The position numbers were made by a program, and so were the translations under genes. From Proteromonas lacertae (Eukaryota; Sar; Bigyra; Opalinata; Proteromonadidae), in contig NGBS01000343.1 in the NCBI GenBank assembly GCA_002245135.1, positions 1-40,493 of the forward strand: DNA of 40,493 bases, read 5' to 3'. A model generated the notes under the pieces. It was not told the DNA's origin. It saw only the letters and a list, made by a program, of their open reading frames with translations, and made no database searches. This document shows, in pieces, positions 26,719 through 37,348 of this stretch (position 1 is its first letter; every line of letters begins with the position of its first letter).

Positions 26719-29712
26719 CTATTTAACTTTTGGTTTAATCAAGTCTAAACTACCAGGTATGTACTGCCATATGCATTTATGTCCTTTCCATATATTAATG
26801 GGATGAAGGTAACAAACACTACAAATCTTCCTTTTGCACAAAGAAACATGAAGAGGCTTCATGCATATATAACTAGCAGGACAACGTTTACATTGATTAC
26901 AAAATCCTTCTTCTATCCAGTTCATTGGACAATCACCACTAAAATCAACGATTCTATGCATTTGAGACGAACCATTTTTGTGAATCTCTTCAGAACATTT
27001 AATACAAAATGAATCACCACAATTAGCACAAGATTTCTTTGCAAACTCTTTCTTACAAGATCCACACATGATACAATCCTTTGGAATATCAAATGATATC
27101 TTTGGACCAGAATAATTATAAAAATAATCAACATCTAATAAAACAACATAAAAAAAAATAATAATATACTCAAAACATTATCATGTCTTTGATACCATTT
27201 ATTTCTATAATTACAATCAAATACTCTACCAAATGTAAGTGGTTTAATATGTCTATATTTTCTAGTCTTTGTGTTGTAGTATTCTATATTCTTTGTTTCT
27301 TCATTGTAATCTTTGAATATGTATTGTCTCAATTCTTCTACCACTTTCTTTCTAACTACATAACCTCTCCATCTATTCATAATATAAACAATGATAATTA
27401 TTATACATTTTCTGAAGAGCAGTACATAACCATATTTTCATTTGTCTTTGTTTAAATATCGCTGTATTTTTAAACAACTTCTCTTCATCAGTTAGTTCTT
27501 TTCTATTCTTTTCAGCTTGTTCAAATTCTTCTCTTAATTCTTTCAATTTTATTGCCATTTGTTTGTTAATATAATCATCTGTTGCTTGGGTTATTGCATT
27601 TTCTAATTTCACTTTCTTTCCTCTCGCTGTTAAATCTTCAAAGAGAATATTTGCATTATTATTGATTAACGTTTGAACTTCCTTTTGTTTCATTAAATCA
27701 TACTATAAATAATAAAAATAAATAGAAATTTATACTCCTTCAAGATTTTGGGCTTTCAATAAATCCAAAATTTCCATTTTTACTTCCTGTAATGGTTTCT
27801 TTGTACTTTGTAACCATTCATTATATCTATTCTTATCTTCTGTTTGTTGTTTCAATTTGAACTCTTCCATTTCTCTATCCAATTCTTCTCTTTCTTTCTT
27901 TATTCTCTCTCTTCTTGCTGGCAATTTTTCAGTAAAATATTTCTCCCACTTTTCTTCTAATTCTCTTTGCTTTGCTTCTTCTTCACGTTTTAATTGAATA
28001 TCAAACTTTGCTTGAAATAGTTTTCTTCTATCAGCAAGTGTTTTAGCTTGTTGTTTTTCTTCTTTCCATTTTGCTAAATCTGCACTATTTGTACCAATAC
28101 CTCTTTTTGATTGAACTATCCTTTTAGCTTTAATACATCTCCAAAAACACTATTAAAGATAGAATTATGCATATATATATATATATATATATACTTGTAT
28201 TGTTAAAATTGCATTATTCTTTCTAATTTCTTTCTGTTTTTGTAATTTAATAGCATTTTCTTTAAACAAAGACTGCCAATGTTGAATTTCCATCTTCTTA
28301 TAATGTATTCGAGCAATAAACATTCTTAAATATTTCTCTATAATAATTGCTGCTTTTAATCTTCTTCTATTTATTTCCTTAAATCGAACTCTTGCTATAT
28401 AACCACGAAATACTGCTTGAATTCGAGTTGACATTATAATCATTCTCCTTTTATCAATATCAGTTTTTCTACCATAATAATAACCTCTAAATATCTTTTC
28501 TATTTTTACAGCATAGTAATATTTGACTACTTCAGATCTCCATTTATTCAATATCAATAATCGATTGTATTTACATATATTCTTATAAGCCCTTCTTAAT
28601 TTCCTTCTGTTTTTAACAATATACTTCCACCTTCCTATACATTCATGAATCATCATTTTTCTTTGGATTTCAAAGTTAATATTCAATTCTTTCAATTCCT
28701 TATATCTTTTTCTCGCATTTATTAGATATGATTGAAAGGGTCTTGGTAATAATGATTCTATTGATGAAATAAACTTGGTATCAATTTCTTTACCAATTAT
28801 TCTTTCTTCAAATTCTTCAGTTTTCATTAATGTTTGAAATAATCTCATATTTATCTTCTTTCTTCCTCTGAATGTCATTGGATTTACTTTATCTAATGTA
28901 TCATATATAAAATCTTCTAAAGTTTCAAGTTGGTATGTGTTTGAAGCAAAAACAGTAAAGATTTTGATTAAGTCGAAATTGTTTATATGATTCTTACATA
29001 CTTCATTCCTTACTGGTAATATTCCTTCACTTGCATATATGACGAAGAATTTATCAAATAATTGATATATATTTACATTTGGATTCTCCAATAAACTAAA
29101 TATTACAAATAAAAAATAGTAAAAATACTATAACATGCAAATCAACATTCTAAAATCCATTGTAGGTAGATTGTAATAATTGAAACTAGTATAAAGTTTA
29201 GGCAACATATCAATAATCTCAGGAGATAAATTTCTATATACATTCTGAGTTACACATATAAATTTAACTAAATTAATTTCACCATCTGGTGCTATATGAT
29301 ATAATCTTGTATAGTAATGTTGCCATTTTGTGCCTCTTCGACCTCCAACAGCAATGAACTATTCAAATAATAATAAAGGAATATATATACAAATTTATTT
29401 AAACAATCCCATCTACTATGATTCATCTGAAAGTTCATCATTTGCTTTTGTTTCTTTTCATATACTCTCTGGAAATGATTATCTATTTTCATCACATTTG
29501 TAGTATAAGCTTTTTCATTTGTTTTCTTAAGATTTTTTAAACTATAGATATGATAATAATGATATTAAATACTTAGTTTCACTAGATATCCATGTCCCAA
29601 CTCCACTACTACCTAATCTATTAATTGCACCTCTATCAATAGGCTTTTTAGTGTTAATAGTAGGTAGAGAATATGAATGAGGCATGTTTAATTTAGGTAC
29701 AGTATTACTCAT
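26719..29712 (-). CDS. IQ-motif, coiled-coil and B-box zinc-finger protein
   Basis: Starts MSNTVPKLNMPHSYS at 29712 and passes through about seven short introns to a stop at 26719. In order: a disordered N-terminus; a helical region (LLENPNVNIYQLFDKFF...); a series of IQ-like calmodulin-binding motifs (VKIEKIFRGYYYGRK, STRIQAVFRGYIARVR, AIIIEKYLRMFIARI, AILTIQ..FWRCIKAKR); a long charged coiled coil (ERIKKEREELDREMEEFKLK); one more IQ (RWRGYVVRKK); and a WW-like YYNTKTRKYRHIKP stretch. The end is Cys/His-rich (CGSCKKEFAKKSCANCGD...CIKCSEEIHK), a B-box-type zinc domain followed by a second CxxC cluster. Proteins of this make-up occur in ciliated protists and are often axonemal or basal-body associated; that location is inferred. 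Confidence 0.8.
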
Positions 29713-29883
29713 TTACTTAATTACAAAGAAAAAAACAAAAAGAAAATTCTGAAACTGAATATGTTTGACGTAATTCAAACCTATTTTTATTTTTATGAAT
29801 TTGTAATTATTCAGCAAATATAATCAAATAAAAGCATTTGATCTGAATATAAAATCAACAAGTTATACATAATTAAATGCAAT

Positions 29884-31361
29884 TTATTTAAATTCAGATG
29901 TAATCCAAGAATAAAACAATTGCTTTTGACATTCATTCTTAAACCCACCTGGTTTGAATGGAGCTTTGATAATTTCACTGAATCCTTCAGATAATTCTGG
30001 TTTCTTATATCCTTTAAAGAATGTCCTTAAAGCAACCATCGGAACATGTCTATTTTCAACCCCATAAGGATCAACAACTCTAAATTGACTTAAATGGAAA
30101 GATATTTCCAGAGTTCTTTCCATATCAACACATCTAACAGGAATTTTGAATGATTTGGCTATATTAATCCATTCAGCTCTATTCTATACAACATAGATAG
30201 AATAATATAATATACTGCAATATCCTTATTAGTATTATCAATAATAACAGACTTACCACTAGAAAGTGCAGCTTTACATGCATTTATACATTTACTCTTT
30301 GTCTTTAAAGTATCTTGATTAATTCTTTCATAATTCTTAAATATATTAACAACTGTACTTTTACCAGCAGCAGGAGGTCCAACTAAAACAACAACTTCCT
30401 GTTTATCGCTTAATTTAATATCAGGAACAACGATTGATGGATCATCAAATGTAAGTGGATCTGTAATCTTATTATTCCACATTCCTGGATCTAAATCAAT
30501 CTTATTCTTACTCTCTTCAAAGAATGCATCTGGAGTAATAAAATTACATCCAATATTCTGTGCAAAGAGATAATCTCCTGGACTAAAATCCTTCTTTCTT
30601 TTTCCAACTATACAAATAAAAACATTATTATTATATAATATACATGCATCTCTACCAGCTGCATCACCACAGTAGAAACTCTTTTCAATATCAACAGGAA
30701 CATCAGAATGAATAAAATTACAGTAGAATTGAAACATTCCAACACAAGGTTTTCTATAAATACTATGCTTTGATACACATGCTAAAATAACTAATGGAAA
30801 TGGTAATAATTTTAAGAACTTCTCAAATCTCTTCTCCATTTGATCAACTGTTACTTTACCTGCTGGAACACCCCCTTGGTTAGAGATAATAGCTATTGAA
30901 TAACCTTTATCATTCAATTCTTTCATTTTATCTATAACATGTGGAAAACTGATTTTATCTGTATTATAATCAAATAAGGTTGAATCAAAATCAAAGCCAT
31001 AGAATACTGATGATTTTAAATTGCATCCAGGAGGATAGTAATAGTATAAATCATCAATTTCATGCCAATTAGTGTCTGGAACAAGAGGTCCACTTAGTTT
31101 TATATTTGGAATTACATTCTCAGATACTCTTGGCTTTGCTGAACCAACTATCCAATTCTTTTTACATTCATTAGTTGAATCTGTTGTAGATTGTGGTTCA
31201 CTTGCAGCTGTTTCAACTTTAGAAGCTTTTTCTGGTGGATTTGAAGATTTATCATCTTTTTCTTCTTCAGAAAGCTTTCTCTTCTGTGGAATGCTTTCCT
31301 CTTTCTCTTCTTTCTTATCAACAACCTTCTTTGAACTTTTTTTACCTCTTTTACCTGCCAT
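29884..31361 (-). CDS. PNKP: Bifunctional polynucleotide 3'-phosphatase / 5'-kinase
   Basis: Two exons joined across a 32-base intron (30184-30215) give about 470 residues. The N-terminal ~90 residues are Lys/Glu-rich with a likely nuclear signal (KRGKKSSKK); there is no FHA domain. The phosphatase has HAD motif I FDFDSTL (residues ~123-129), SNQGGVPAGK, a RKPCVGMFQ segment and YCGDAAGRD. The kinase has the Walker A GPPAAGKST, then NQDTLKTKSKC and IIDNTNKDI, ending HVPMVALRTFFKGYKKPEL...GF. It repairs DNA break ends by removing 3'-phosphate and adding 5'-phosphate in single- and double-strand break repair. Motif I has Ser where most family members have Gly (DxDGT), a conservative change. Confidence 0.93.
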
Positions 31362-32141
31362 TAATTATTGGTTTGATGTAAAAAAGAGTTTTGATACAAA
31401 AATGTGAAAAACACTATAAATTGTTTTTTAAGCTTTTCTCAATAACTGTTTAGAGTATTCAAGAATTAATTTGTCCAAATATGTACTGTGCATAGCACTA
31501 CACATTTATGCACTTAAAATCAAATAACCATTTCTAGTCGATATCCATTATTATAAGTAGAGCGTAATATAATATTATATCTATGAAGGGTGACTTATAC
31601 ATATAACATTTTAGATTTTTTTTCGAATTAAGAATTAAAAGGCAATGAAATATAAAAAATGCTATAGTATTGTTTAAGTGAATGAAACATTGTTGTTTGT
31701 TATCTTATTGACTTAAGCAAACATAATACTATTGCTTCATAGAGTTTTTTTCTCTTAACTCTTACTAATTAAGGAGATAAATGACTATTTATTAATCTGT
31801 TTTCTTTAATTGTTTGCTCCATACCTATCAAATCAAATAGAAATGTAGAATATAATAACATAGATACAGTCGATAAATTTGTTGAAAATAATATAAACAA
31901 AGATATATATGTTAATGTGGATCAATATTGTGAAGACAGCTTAATTATAGCTTTCTTGAGGTACAATATAAAACTTTGTGAGAAATAAATACGAAATTAT
32001 ATCAAGTACAGTATTAAAGTATTATATAAATCAAAAATTTGAAGATGATATTTACATATATGATGATAGTTCTCTTGACTGAGTTTGGCAAAAGACGTCC
32101 TTTTACGTTTTGTCCTGACCTTTGTCTCATTTTTGCTACGC
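31362..32141. other. Intergenic stretch before the virus-like element
   Basis: 780 bases without a convincing gene. It holds the promoter side of the PNKP gene, an imperfect inverted repeat (31661-31735) and an open stretch of about 55 codons around 31826-31990 (RNVEYNNIDTVDKFVEN and similar) that looks coding in composition but matches nothing I know. The left terminus of the element at 32-40 kb probably lies here or just right of it, but I could not identify a terminal inverted repeat or target-site duplication. Confidence 0.45.
31661..31735. repeat. Imperfect inverted repeat
   Basis: Left arm GCTATAGTATTGTTTAAGTG (31661-31680) pairs with the reverse complement of GACTTAAGCAAACATAATAC... 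(31710-31735), with one small gap and a few mismatches. The spacer is about 30 bases. It could be a hairpin, a short DNA transposon remnant or chance in AT-rich DNA. Confidence 0.4.
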
Positions 32142-32801
32142 TTAAGCCTCATTTTCAGATAAGTAACCATCTACTAAGCGTTCTATAACTTGATTATAAC
32201 GTTCAACCTTACCATTCGTTTGAGGATGATAAGGCGAGCTTGTTATCTTTTTGGTATGATAATCTGCCATTAATTCATTCAATATACTGTTGACAAACTC
32301 AGGTCCGTTATCAGATTGAATAATTGATGGGGAGCCAAAAATTCGTATATAACTTTTAATATTTTCTGCTGTTTCTTTGGCACTTTTTGTCTTTTGACAA
32401 TAAATCATAATAAAACTACTATAATGATCAATAATAGATAAAAGTAATTTTTCATTTGAATGATATTTGCTCATATTTATTAAATCAATCAGTATCCTTT
32501 CTCTTGGTGCATGAGATATGATTGGTTGCATTGGATTACTACGACTAATCTTCTTAATTTTGTGACAAACAGCACATGCATTTAAATAGATTCTAATCAT
32601 GTCTCTTTTTATACCAAAATATTTTGCATCACAATTAATATATTGCATCATGAAACGCTCTCTTCTATGCCCATGAGATCTATGAATATCATCCAATATA
32701 TCAAAACTTTCTTCCAATTTCACTACCAACTTATCTTCGAAGTAGAGTTTATTATTCTCGACTTTATACTTTTTAAGTTTGTAATAATTAATGTTATTCA
32801 A
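32142..32801 (-). CDS. DD35E integrase of the Polinton-like element
   Basis: 219 residues from the first Met. An N-terminal HHCC zinc-binding domain is visible (two His in HRSHGHRRE, then CAVCHKIKK), followed by the RNase-H-fold core. The catalytic acidic residues are all present: Asp in ILIDLINM, Asp in IQSDNGPEF, and Glu in NGKVERYN, with 35 residues between the last two. It integrates element DNA into the host genome. No reverse transcriptase or RNase H lies nearby, and capsid and ATPase genes do, so a Polinton origin is favoured over an LTR retroelement. The open frame extends upstream of the first Met. No chromodomain is seen at the C-terminus. Confidence 0.85.
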   Translation of the reverse strand: MNNINYYKLKKYKVENNKLYFEDKLVVKLEESFDILDDIHRSHGHRRERFMMQYINCDAKYFGIKRDMIRIYLNACAVCHKIKKISRSNPMQPIISHAPRERILIDLINMSKYHSNEKLLLSIIDHYSSFIMIYCQKTKSAKETAENIKSYIRIFGSPSIIQSDNGPEFVNSILNELMADYHTKKITSSPYHPQTNGKVERYNQVIERLVDGYLSENEA

Positions 32802-33503
32802 ATATTTGTCATACTTTTTCTGATCAAATGTCCATGAGTTTGTGCCACTTAAGCATAATTTAATATATGTATAACCGTAAGAATATCACTGTATATGGGT
32901 AAACCGTACCAGACTATTCTTAGGTGCCTTCTACAGGTAAGAATAAGCGATTTGAGTGTGAATTAGTTTTTGGTACGGGTTATACTGGAGCAAGTGGTGA
33001 ATTTAAAATTGTGTATATATTTTAGTGTGTGAATAAATTTATGGGTTAAAATTTATTTTTATATTTTTAATAGTTTTTAGCGTAGGATAGTAGAAATAAA
33101 GTGTATAAATAGATAGGTAGCTACCTGTTCTACCCCGGCAGGGTAGCTACTTTATAGAATAAGAAATGTATTTCTATGTAAGTAAGTAGCGTGTCCTGTG
33201 TAGCCTGACTAGGACTTAGTGATTAAATAGTGTGGTGGCCAAGCTACAGAATGCGTTCTTACTTTTTTTTGGTTTTTTTTCATTTATCAATTTATTTATG
33301 GATTTATATAGTGTAGTTAAAAACATTCAAAAGAATTTAAATAGTGTCAAAAATATATATTTAAAGAATTATCTACAGTATTCTATATTTTTTACTAAAT
33401 CGAAATTCTGACGAGAAACTGTTGTTATAAACAGAAAAAAGAAACAGTTTTGATTTTCCTGATATTTTAGAAAAAACCGTTTCTTATCAAAAAATATATA
33501 AAT
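32802..33503. other. Gene-free structured segment with hairpins
   Basis: 700 bases between the divergent integrase and Cys-protein genes. The part 32870-33270 has noticeably more G and C than the surroundings. It includes an inverted pair (GTAAACCGTACC near 32899-32910, GGTACGGGTTAT near 32972-32983) and a strong palindrome/hairpin cluster at 33117-33150. 33270-33503 is AT-rich, with T and A runs leading to the next gene. It may hold divergent promoters, a replication or packaging signal, or an internal end; I cannot tell which. Confidence 0.5.
33116..33150. repeat. Nested palindrome and hairpin
   Basis: GGTAGCTACC (33116-33125) is a perfect palindrome. It also pairs with the GGGTAGCTAC at 33141-33150, and CTACCC-CGGCA-GGGTAG forms a second, competing stem. 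Such nested symmetry in otherwise AT-rich DNA suggests a protein-binding or replication site. Confidence 0.55.
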
Positions 33504-33983
33504 ATGTGTGCTTCAGTAAACTTTGCTTTCTTTTGTTCATTTAGAAATAATGAAGATTATTTAGATAAGTGTATATGTGGAACATGTAAGTTTTACTTAT
33601 ATTTTAACCATAACATAAGTGCAGTTTTAGATAGCCCATTACCTAAGGAAGAGATAAAGTCTTATAATGAATTCTGTGCTATTTGCCATCAAAAGATGTG
33701 GACAAAGTATAGTGATAAGAGATATTACATGATGCTTTTCGATATTAAACCATCAGTAAAACCAAGAGGATTAAATAGACATTATTTTGCAGTGTTCGAT
33801 AAGTATATTGAGTGGTTAACACTACCTGAAGGAATGGGAAGTGTTCATTTGAAGAAGAATCCTATGTTGAAACATTATGTAAAGAAGAATTATATATTTG
33901 ATGATAGTGATGATGAGGAAGAAGAAGAAGTACAAGAAGAAGTTAAAGGAAATAATGATCAAACTACGATAAACATAGTCTAA
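33504..33983 (+). CDS. Small Cys-rich, acidic-tailed protein of the element
   Basis: 159 residues, not recognised. CICGTC (residues ~23-28) and CAIC (residues ~58-61) could form one zinc site. The middle is aromatic and basic (RGLNRHYFAVFDKYIEW), and the end is strongly acidic (DDSDDEEEEE). It is transcribed away from the integrase across the structured segment. Its size and zinc-ribbon-like spacing would suit a regulatory or nucleic-acid-binding early protein, but that is inference only. Confidence 0.6.
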   Translation: MCASVNFAFFCSFRNNEDYLDKCICGTCKFYLYFNHNISAVLDSPLPKEEIKSYNEFCAICHQKMWTKYSDKRYYMMLFDIKPSVKPRGLNRHYFAVFDKYIEWLTLPEGMGSVHLKKNPMLKHYVKKNYIFDDSDDEEEEEVQEEVKGNNDQTTINIV

Positions 33984-34114
33984 ATTTTAAAACGAATCTT
34001 TATTTTAAAATGATTTGGGACAGGGTTTAAAAATATGCGTAATTTAATAAAAATCACATAATATAATAAAAAAATAATAAAAATAATAATAAACATAATA
34101 AATTCATATTAAAA

Positions 34115-35044
34115 CTATAATAAAGATTGATCATTAGGGTAAACATGTCTTAAACCAAAATCTATAATCTTTGTATCAATTGTTTGAGGTAATATTGCTT
34201 GATACTGATCACCTTCACATCCATCACTTTCTAACCATAATAGAACTTTATTTTCATTAAAATGATATAAATAAAAATTACAAGATAATTTTTGAGGTGG
34301 GGTAACACTATTGTTATGAATCTCTATAGGGAATGGTACTGCATTAGATCCATCATTAGGGTATTGATTATATAAATGATCAAAAAATGAATAGAATTTA
34401 TCATCTGAACTATATTTAGGATATAAAAGAGAATCATTATCTAAACATAAACGAATTTTACGAAGTTGTCTATTACCACTAAATATTTGACATAATTTTA
34501 ATGTTTTAATTCTCATAAAATTTGGGAAGATTGTAACTGTAATAGGTATACGATCAATTATTTGTTCATTATACTTATTATTACCTAAATCTTCTTTTAA
34601 CGATACAGTCCATGTAGTATAATACTTACCTAATATAGTAGGAAATATTATATTCATAGTTTTGCAATGTTTATAGATAGAATACATAAACTTACCACTT
34701 TTGTTCTTCATAAAATCTTCATAATCATTTTGATAATAATATGTTCCAAGTGTCTCTTTACTAATATATTCATTATTTTCATTATTATATGATAATGTTG
34801 TGACTGCACTTAATGTACTAGTAATTTTATTATCACATCCACTTATTTTAATATTACATTTTTCAATTTCATCATTGATGGGTTTAACAATAGTATCAGG
34901 ATCAGTAGGTTGTATATTTATTTTGTCAGCTATATCTTTAGCAAGCTTATCTGTATCAATATTTATATCTGAAGTATTTCGTTCCCCAATAAACATTTTT
35001 TGAATTAATAAACAATAAAATAACAAAATTAATAAAAACATCAA
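34115..35044 (-). CDS. Element protein with N-terminal membrane helix
   Basis: 309 residues; one hydrophobic segment at the very start (MMFLLILLFYCLLIQ) followed by a soluble region that looks beta-rich, with NDPNDQS-like turns near the end. The gene start overlaps the end of the ATPase gene by four bases, so the two are probably expressed together in one late-gene block with the capsid genes. A virion-associated membrane or spike protein is a reasonable guess; no family recognised. Confidence 0.6.
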   Translation of the reverse strand: MMFLLILLFYCLLIQKMFIGERNTSDINIDTDKLAKDIADKINIQPTDPDTIVKPINDEIEKCNIKISGCDNKITSTLSAVTTLSYNNENNEYISKETLGTYYYQNDYEDFMKNKSGKFMYSIYKHCKTMNIIFPTILGKYYTTWTVSLKEDLGNNKYNEQIIDRIPITVTIFPNFMRIKTLKLCQIFSGNRQLRKIRLCLDNDSLLYPKYSSDDKFYSFFDHLYNQYPNDGSNAVPFPIEIHNNSVTPPQKLSCNFYLYHFNENKVLLWLESDGCEGDQYQAILPQTIDTKIIDFGLRHVYPNDQSLL

Positions 35045-35802
35045 GAAACTTCAGAATGATCTTCAATCAAAATATTAAAGTTAGCTCTAAACACTTTTTT
35101 AACATTATCAATATATAAGAAGTTATATTGTGGCTTAGTAACAGCTAAATATAACTCTTTAAATGTTTCATATTCAGGTATCCATATATTCAATGAGTTG
35201 TATAAGTCAAACAAATTTCTATTACTCAATCCATAAAATGTTAAACAATAATCTACTTGTGATCTTGCTGAAGGTACTATATCAGTAATATATTGACTAC
35301 TAATTATAATTTTTGATTTTAAATGTCTATTTTCTTTCATTAATACTGGTATGATATTAGCTGTTTTCAACTCTAAACTAAGATCATCAAATATTATAAT
35401 ATGTTCTGCATACTCAAAATTATCTTTGTTTGTATCATCAATTGATTTCATTAACTTCTCTACTAAATTATCTCCTGAATAAGGTTCAAATAATGAATCG
35501 TTTTCATCATAACTAATTTCATTATAATCTAATAACTCTTTAATTGAATCATATATCCTATCTTGTTTAATTGTGCCTACGAAAAAATGTACATGTTGTT
35601 TTTTCTTATATTTTGGATCTATAATATGTCTTAATATATTGTATATCAAAGTGGTTTTCCCACTGTTCTTACGAGCTACAATAAATATATTGCAGAAAGG
35701 CTCATTAAAGTAATCATATCCCAGAATTTTCTTAGGATCAAAAGACTCACCACCATCAACAGGTTCAATTTGTATATTATTTATTTTTTCAAATTTAAAC
35801 AT
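35041..35802 (-). CDS. Packaging ATPase (A32/FtsK-HerA type)
   Basis: 253 residues. Walker A is at NIFIVARKNSGKTTLIYNIL (residues ~38-57). Walker B follows in EHIIIFDDLSLE (residues ~133-144), and a sensor-like strand in KSKIIISSQYITD. This is the compact form found in Polintons, virophages and large DNA viruses, where it pumps the genome into the preformed capsid. It sits between the membrane protein and the major capsid gene, in the usual morphogenesis-gene cluster. Confidence 0.88.
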   Translation of the reverse strand: MFKFEKINNIQIEPVDGGESFDPKKILGYDYFNEPFCNIFIVARKNSGKTTLIYNILRHIIDPKYKKKQHVHFFVGTIKQDRIYDSIKELLDYNEISYDENDSLFEPYSGDNLVEKLMKSIDDTNKDNFEYAEHIIIFDDLSLELKTANIIPVLMKENRHLKSKIIISSQYITDIVPSARSQVDYCLTFYGLSNRNLFDLYNSLNIWIPEYETFKELYLAVTKPQYNFLYIDNVKKVFRANFNILIEDHSEVS

Positions 35803-35873
35803 AGTGTGTGTATATATATATTATGTAGTGAGAAATCAAAAAATAAAAATAGAAGTCAATAATAAAGTGTTAT

Positions 35874-37295
35874 TTATACTACTTTCTCAACACCTCTTGG
35901 TCCAATAACTAATTGTTTACCTGTAATAATATAGAATTTATGATGAATTGTATAAGTATTTTTTGCAGTATCAAAATCATGATTTGAGCAATCCAAAGTA
36001 ATTTTTAAATCACTTGCTAAGTCTTTACCAGCTCTTAATTTTAATTCAGTTAATCGATCAGTACTGAAATTTAATACATCAAAGAATCTATAAGGGAATG
36101 AATATGCTGAACATTTTTCATATAATGTATTTTGAATAATATTTCTCATATATTCCCAAGTTTGGTATTTTGCAGGATATAAATAATCAGGAGTATAGAC
36201 AAAATCATTAATTTGCCATCTAATTCTATCTTCTTCTTTATCAAAAGGAACTATAGTTCTTATATAAGCATCATTTATGTATGCTCTGTATAATATAAAC
36301 TTAACATAACTTCCAATGCTGCTATTAATACTGAAGTTATAGTTAAAAGTACTATTACCTGGAATAGGATCTTTAGTTATTTGAACTATGTTAAAATCAG
36401 TAAAGTCAATAGGATGATGAGTTGAATAATTGATGGTATTGGCATTGCAAGTTGGATCTTTGTTATAACAAACATAAAGATGAGGATTAACTATTTTCAT
36501 TCCTAAAAATGCTTGCCATTGGTTTATATATTTATCTCCATCATTATGATGAACCCAATTCATTATAGGTGCAAATGTGAATTGTATGTATATTACTTCA
36601 CCAAAATAAATATCATTCTTCAAAGCTAAAATAGTATTGTATATGTCTGCAAAATGAAATCTACACAGTATTTGACCATGTAATGTATCTGTCATACCAT
36701 TTTGCATTACATAATAATTTTGAACACCTCCACTTGGATTTAATGTATTAGCTGAATGACATAATAAATTTTCACCTATTTTTTGATTTGCAGTATTAAA
36801 TCCTAAACCATCAAATATTTTCTTGTAATAATCTGGTTCTTTTAAATCATAAGGAAATTGATTTGCAATTTCATGAGCTAAATCTCTATATTCATTATAA
36901 CTAGTATCCAAATCACATAGCAAAGTTCCTGTTTTGTTGTATACTTTTAATGTACCAAAATTCATAGTATTCTTCAATGTTAGTTTATCTAAATTATTTG
37001 CACTAGTATCTCTTTTAGGTACAAAAGGCATATCCCAATTACCTGAATCTGCAGCAGCATGAGCTCTAGTTTGACCTGTAGTATAATCTAATATGAATTC
37101 AAAATAGCTTTTTGATAAGTTAACACAATTATCACCAGATATTTCAAATGTAATAGCATCACTGTTTGAATTTAAAGATAAAACAGTCTCATTCCTGCTT
37201 TGGTTTGGAGTAACTAAAATATGGTTGTAAATTGGTATGTAAGCTGGCACAATGCTTTCATGCTTTTGTGAATTAGGTATAGCAGTGATTGACAT
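35874..37295 (-). CDS. Likely major capsid protein (double jelly roll)
   Basis: 473 residues, no membrane segment, mostly short alternating strand-like stretches. The start (PAYIPIYNHILVTPNQSR, then AITFEISGDNCVNLSKSYFE) and the interior are typical of Polinton-type capsid proteins, where an 'isgdd.vdL..syf.f' strand opens the first jelly roll. Its length is within the usual range for Polinton capsid proteins. Position next to the ATPase and penton-like genes supports the call. It would form the hexon-like trimers of an icosahedral shell. The frame is open over its full length. I have not been able to test the fold. Confidence 0.75.
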   Translation of the reverse strand: MSITAIPNSQKHESIVPAYIPIYNHILVTPNQSRNETVLSLNSNSDAITFEISGDNCVNLSKSYFEFILDYTTGQTRAHAAADSGNWDMPFVPKRDTSANNLDKLTLKNTMNFGTLKVYNKTGTLLCDLDTSYNEYRDLAHEIANQFPYDLKEPDYYKKIFDGLGFNTANQKIGENLLCHSANTLNPSGGVQNYYVMQNGMTDTLHGQILCRFHFADIYNTILALKNDIYFGEVIYIQFTFAPIMNWVHHNDGDKYINQWQAFLGMKIVNPHLYVCYNKDPTCNANTINYSTHHPIDFTDFNIVQITKDPIPGNSTFNYNFSINSSIGSYVKFILYRAYINDAYIRTIVPFDKEEDRIRWQINDFVYTPDYLYPAKYQTWEYMRNIIQNTLYEKCSAYSFPYRFFDVLNFSTDRLTELKLRAGKDLASDLKITLDCSNHDFDTAKNTYTIHHKFYIITGKQLVIGPRGVEKVV

Positions 37296-37348
37296 AATTT
37301 ATGTTATTTTAAAAGATTAAAAAATACTTAAAAATAGCAAGAAATTTA

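Noticed and set aside
31072-31407. Plus-strand Ser/Phe-rich frame over the PNKP start
   Set aside because: Antisense of the Lys/Glu-rich N-terminus of PNKP.
32142-32801. LTR retrotransposon integrase
   Set aside because: The HHCC and DD35E core would fit, but no reverse transcriptase, RNase H, gag or LTR is visible nearby, while ATPase and capsid genes follow.
33100-33160. tRNA gene at the hairpin cluster
   Set aside because: No T-arm or acceptor pairing of the right length; the symmetry is a nested palindrome instead.
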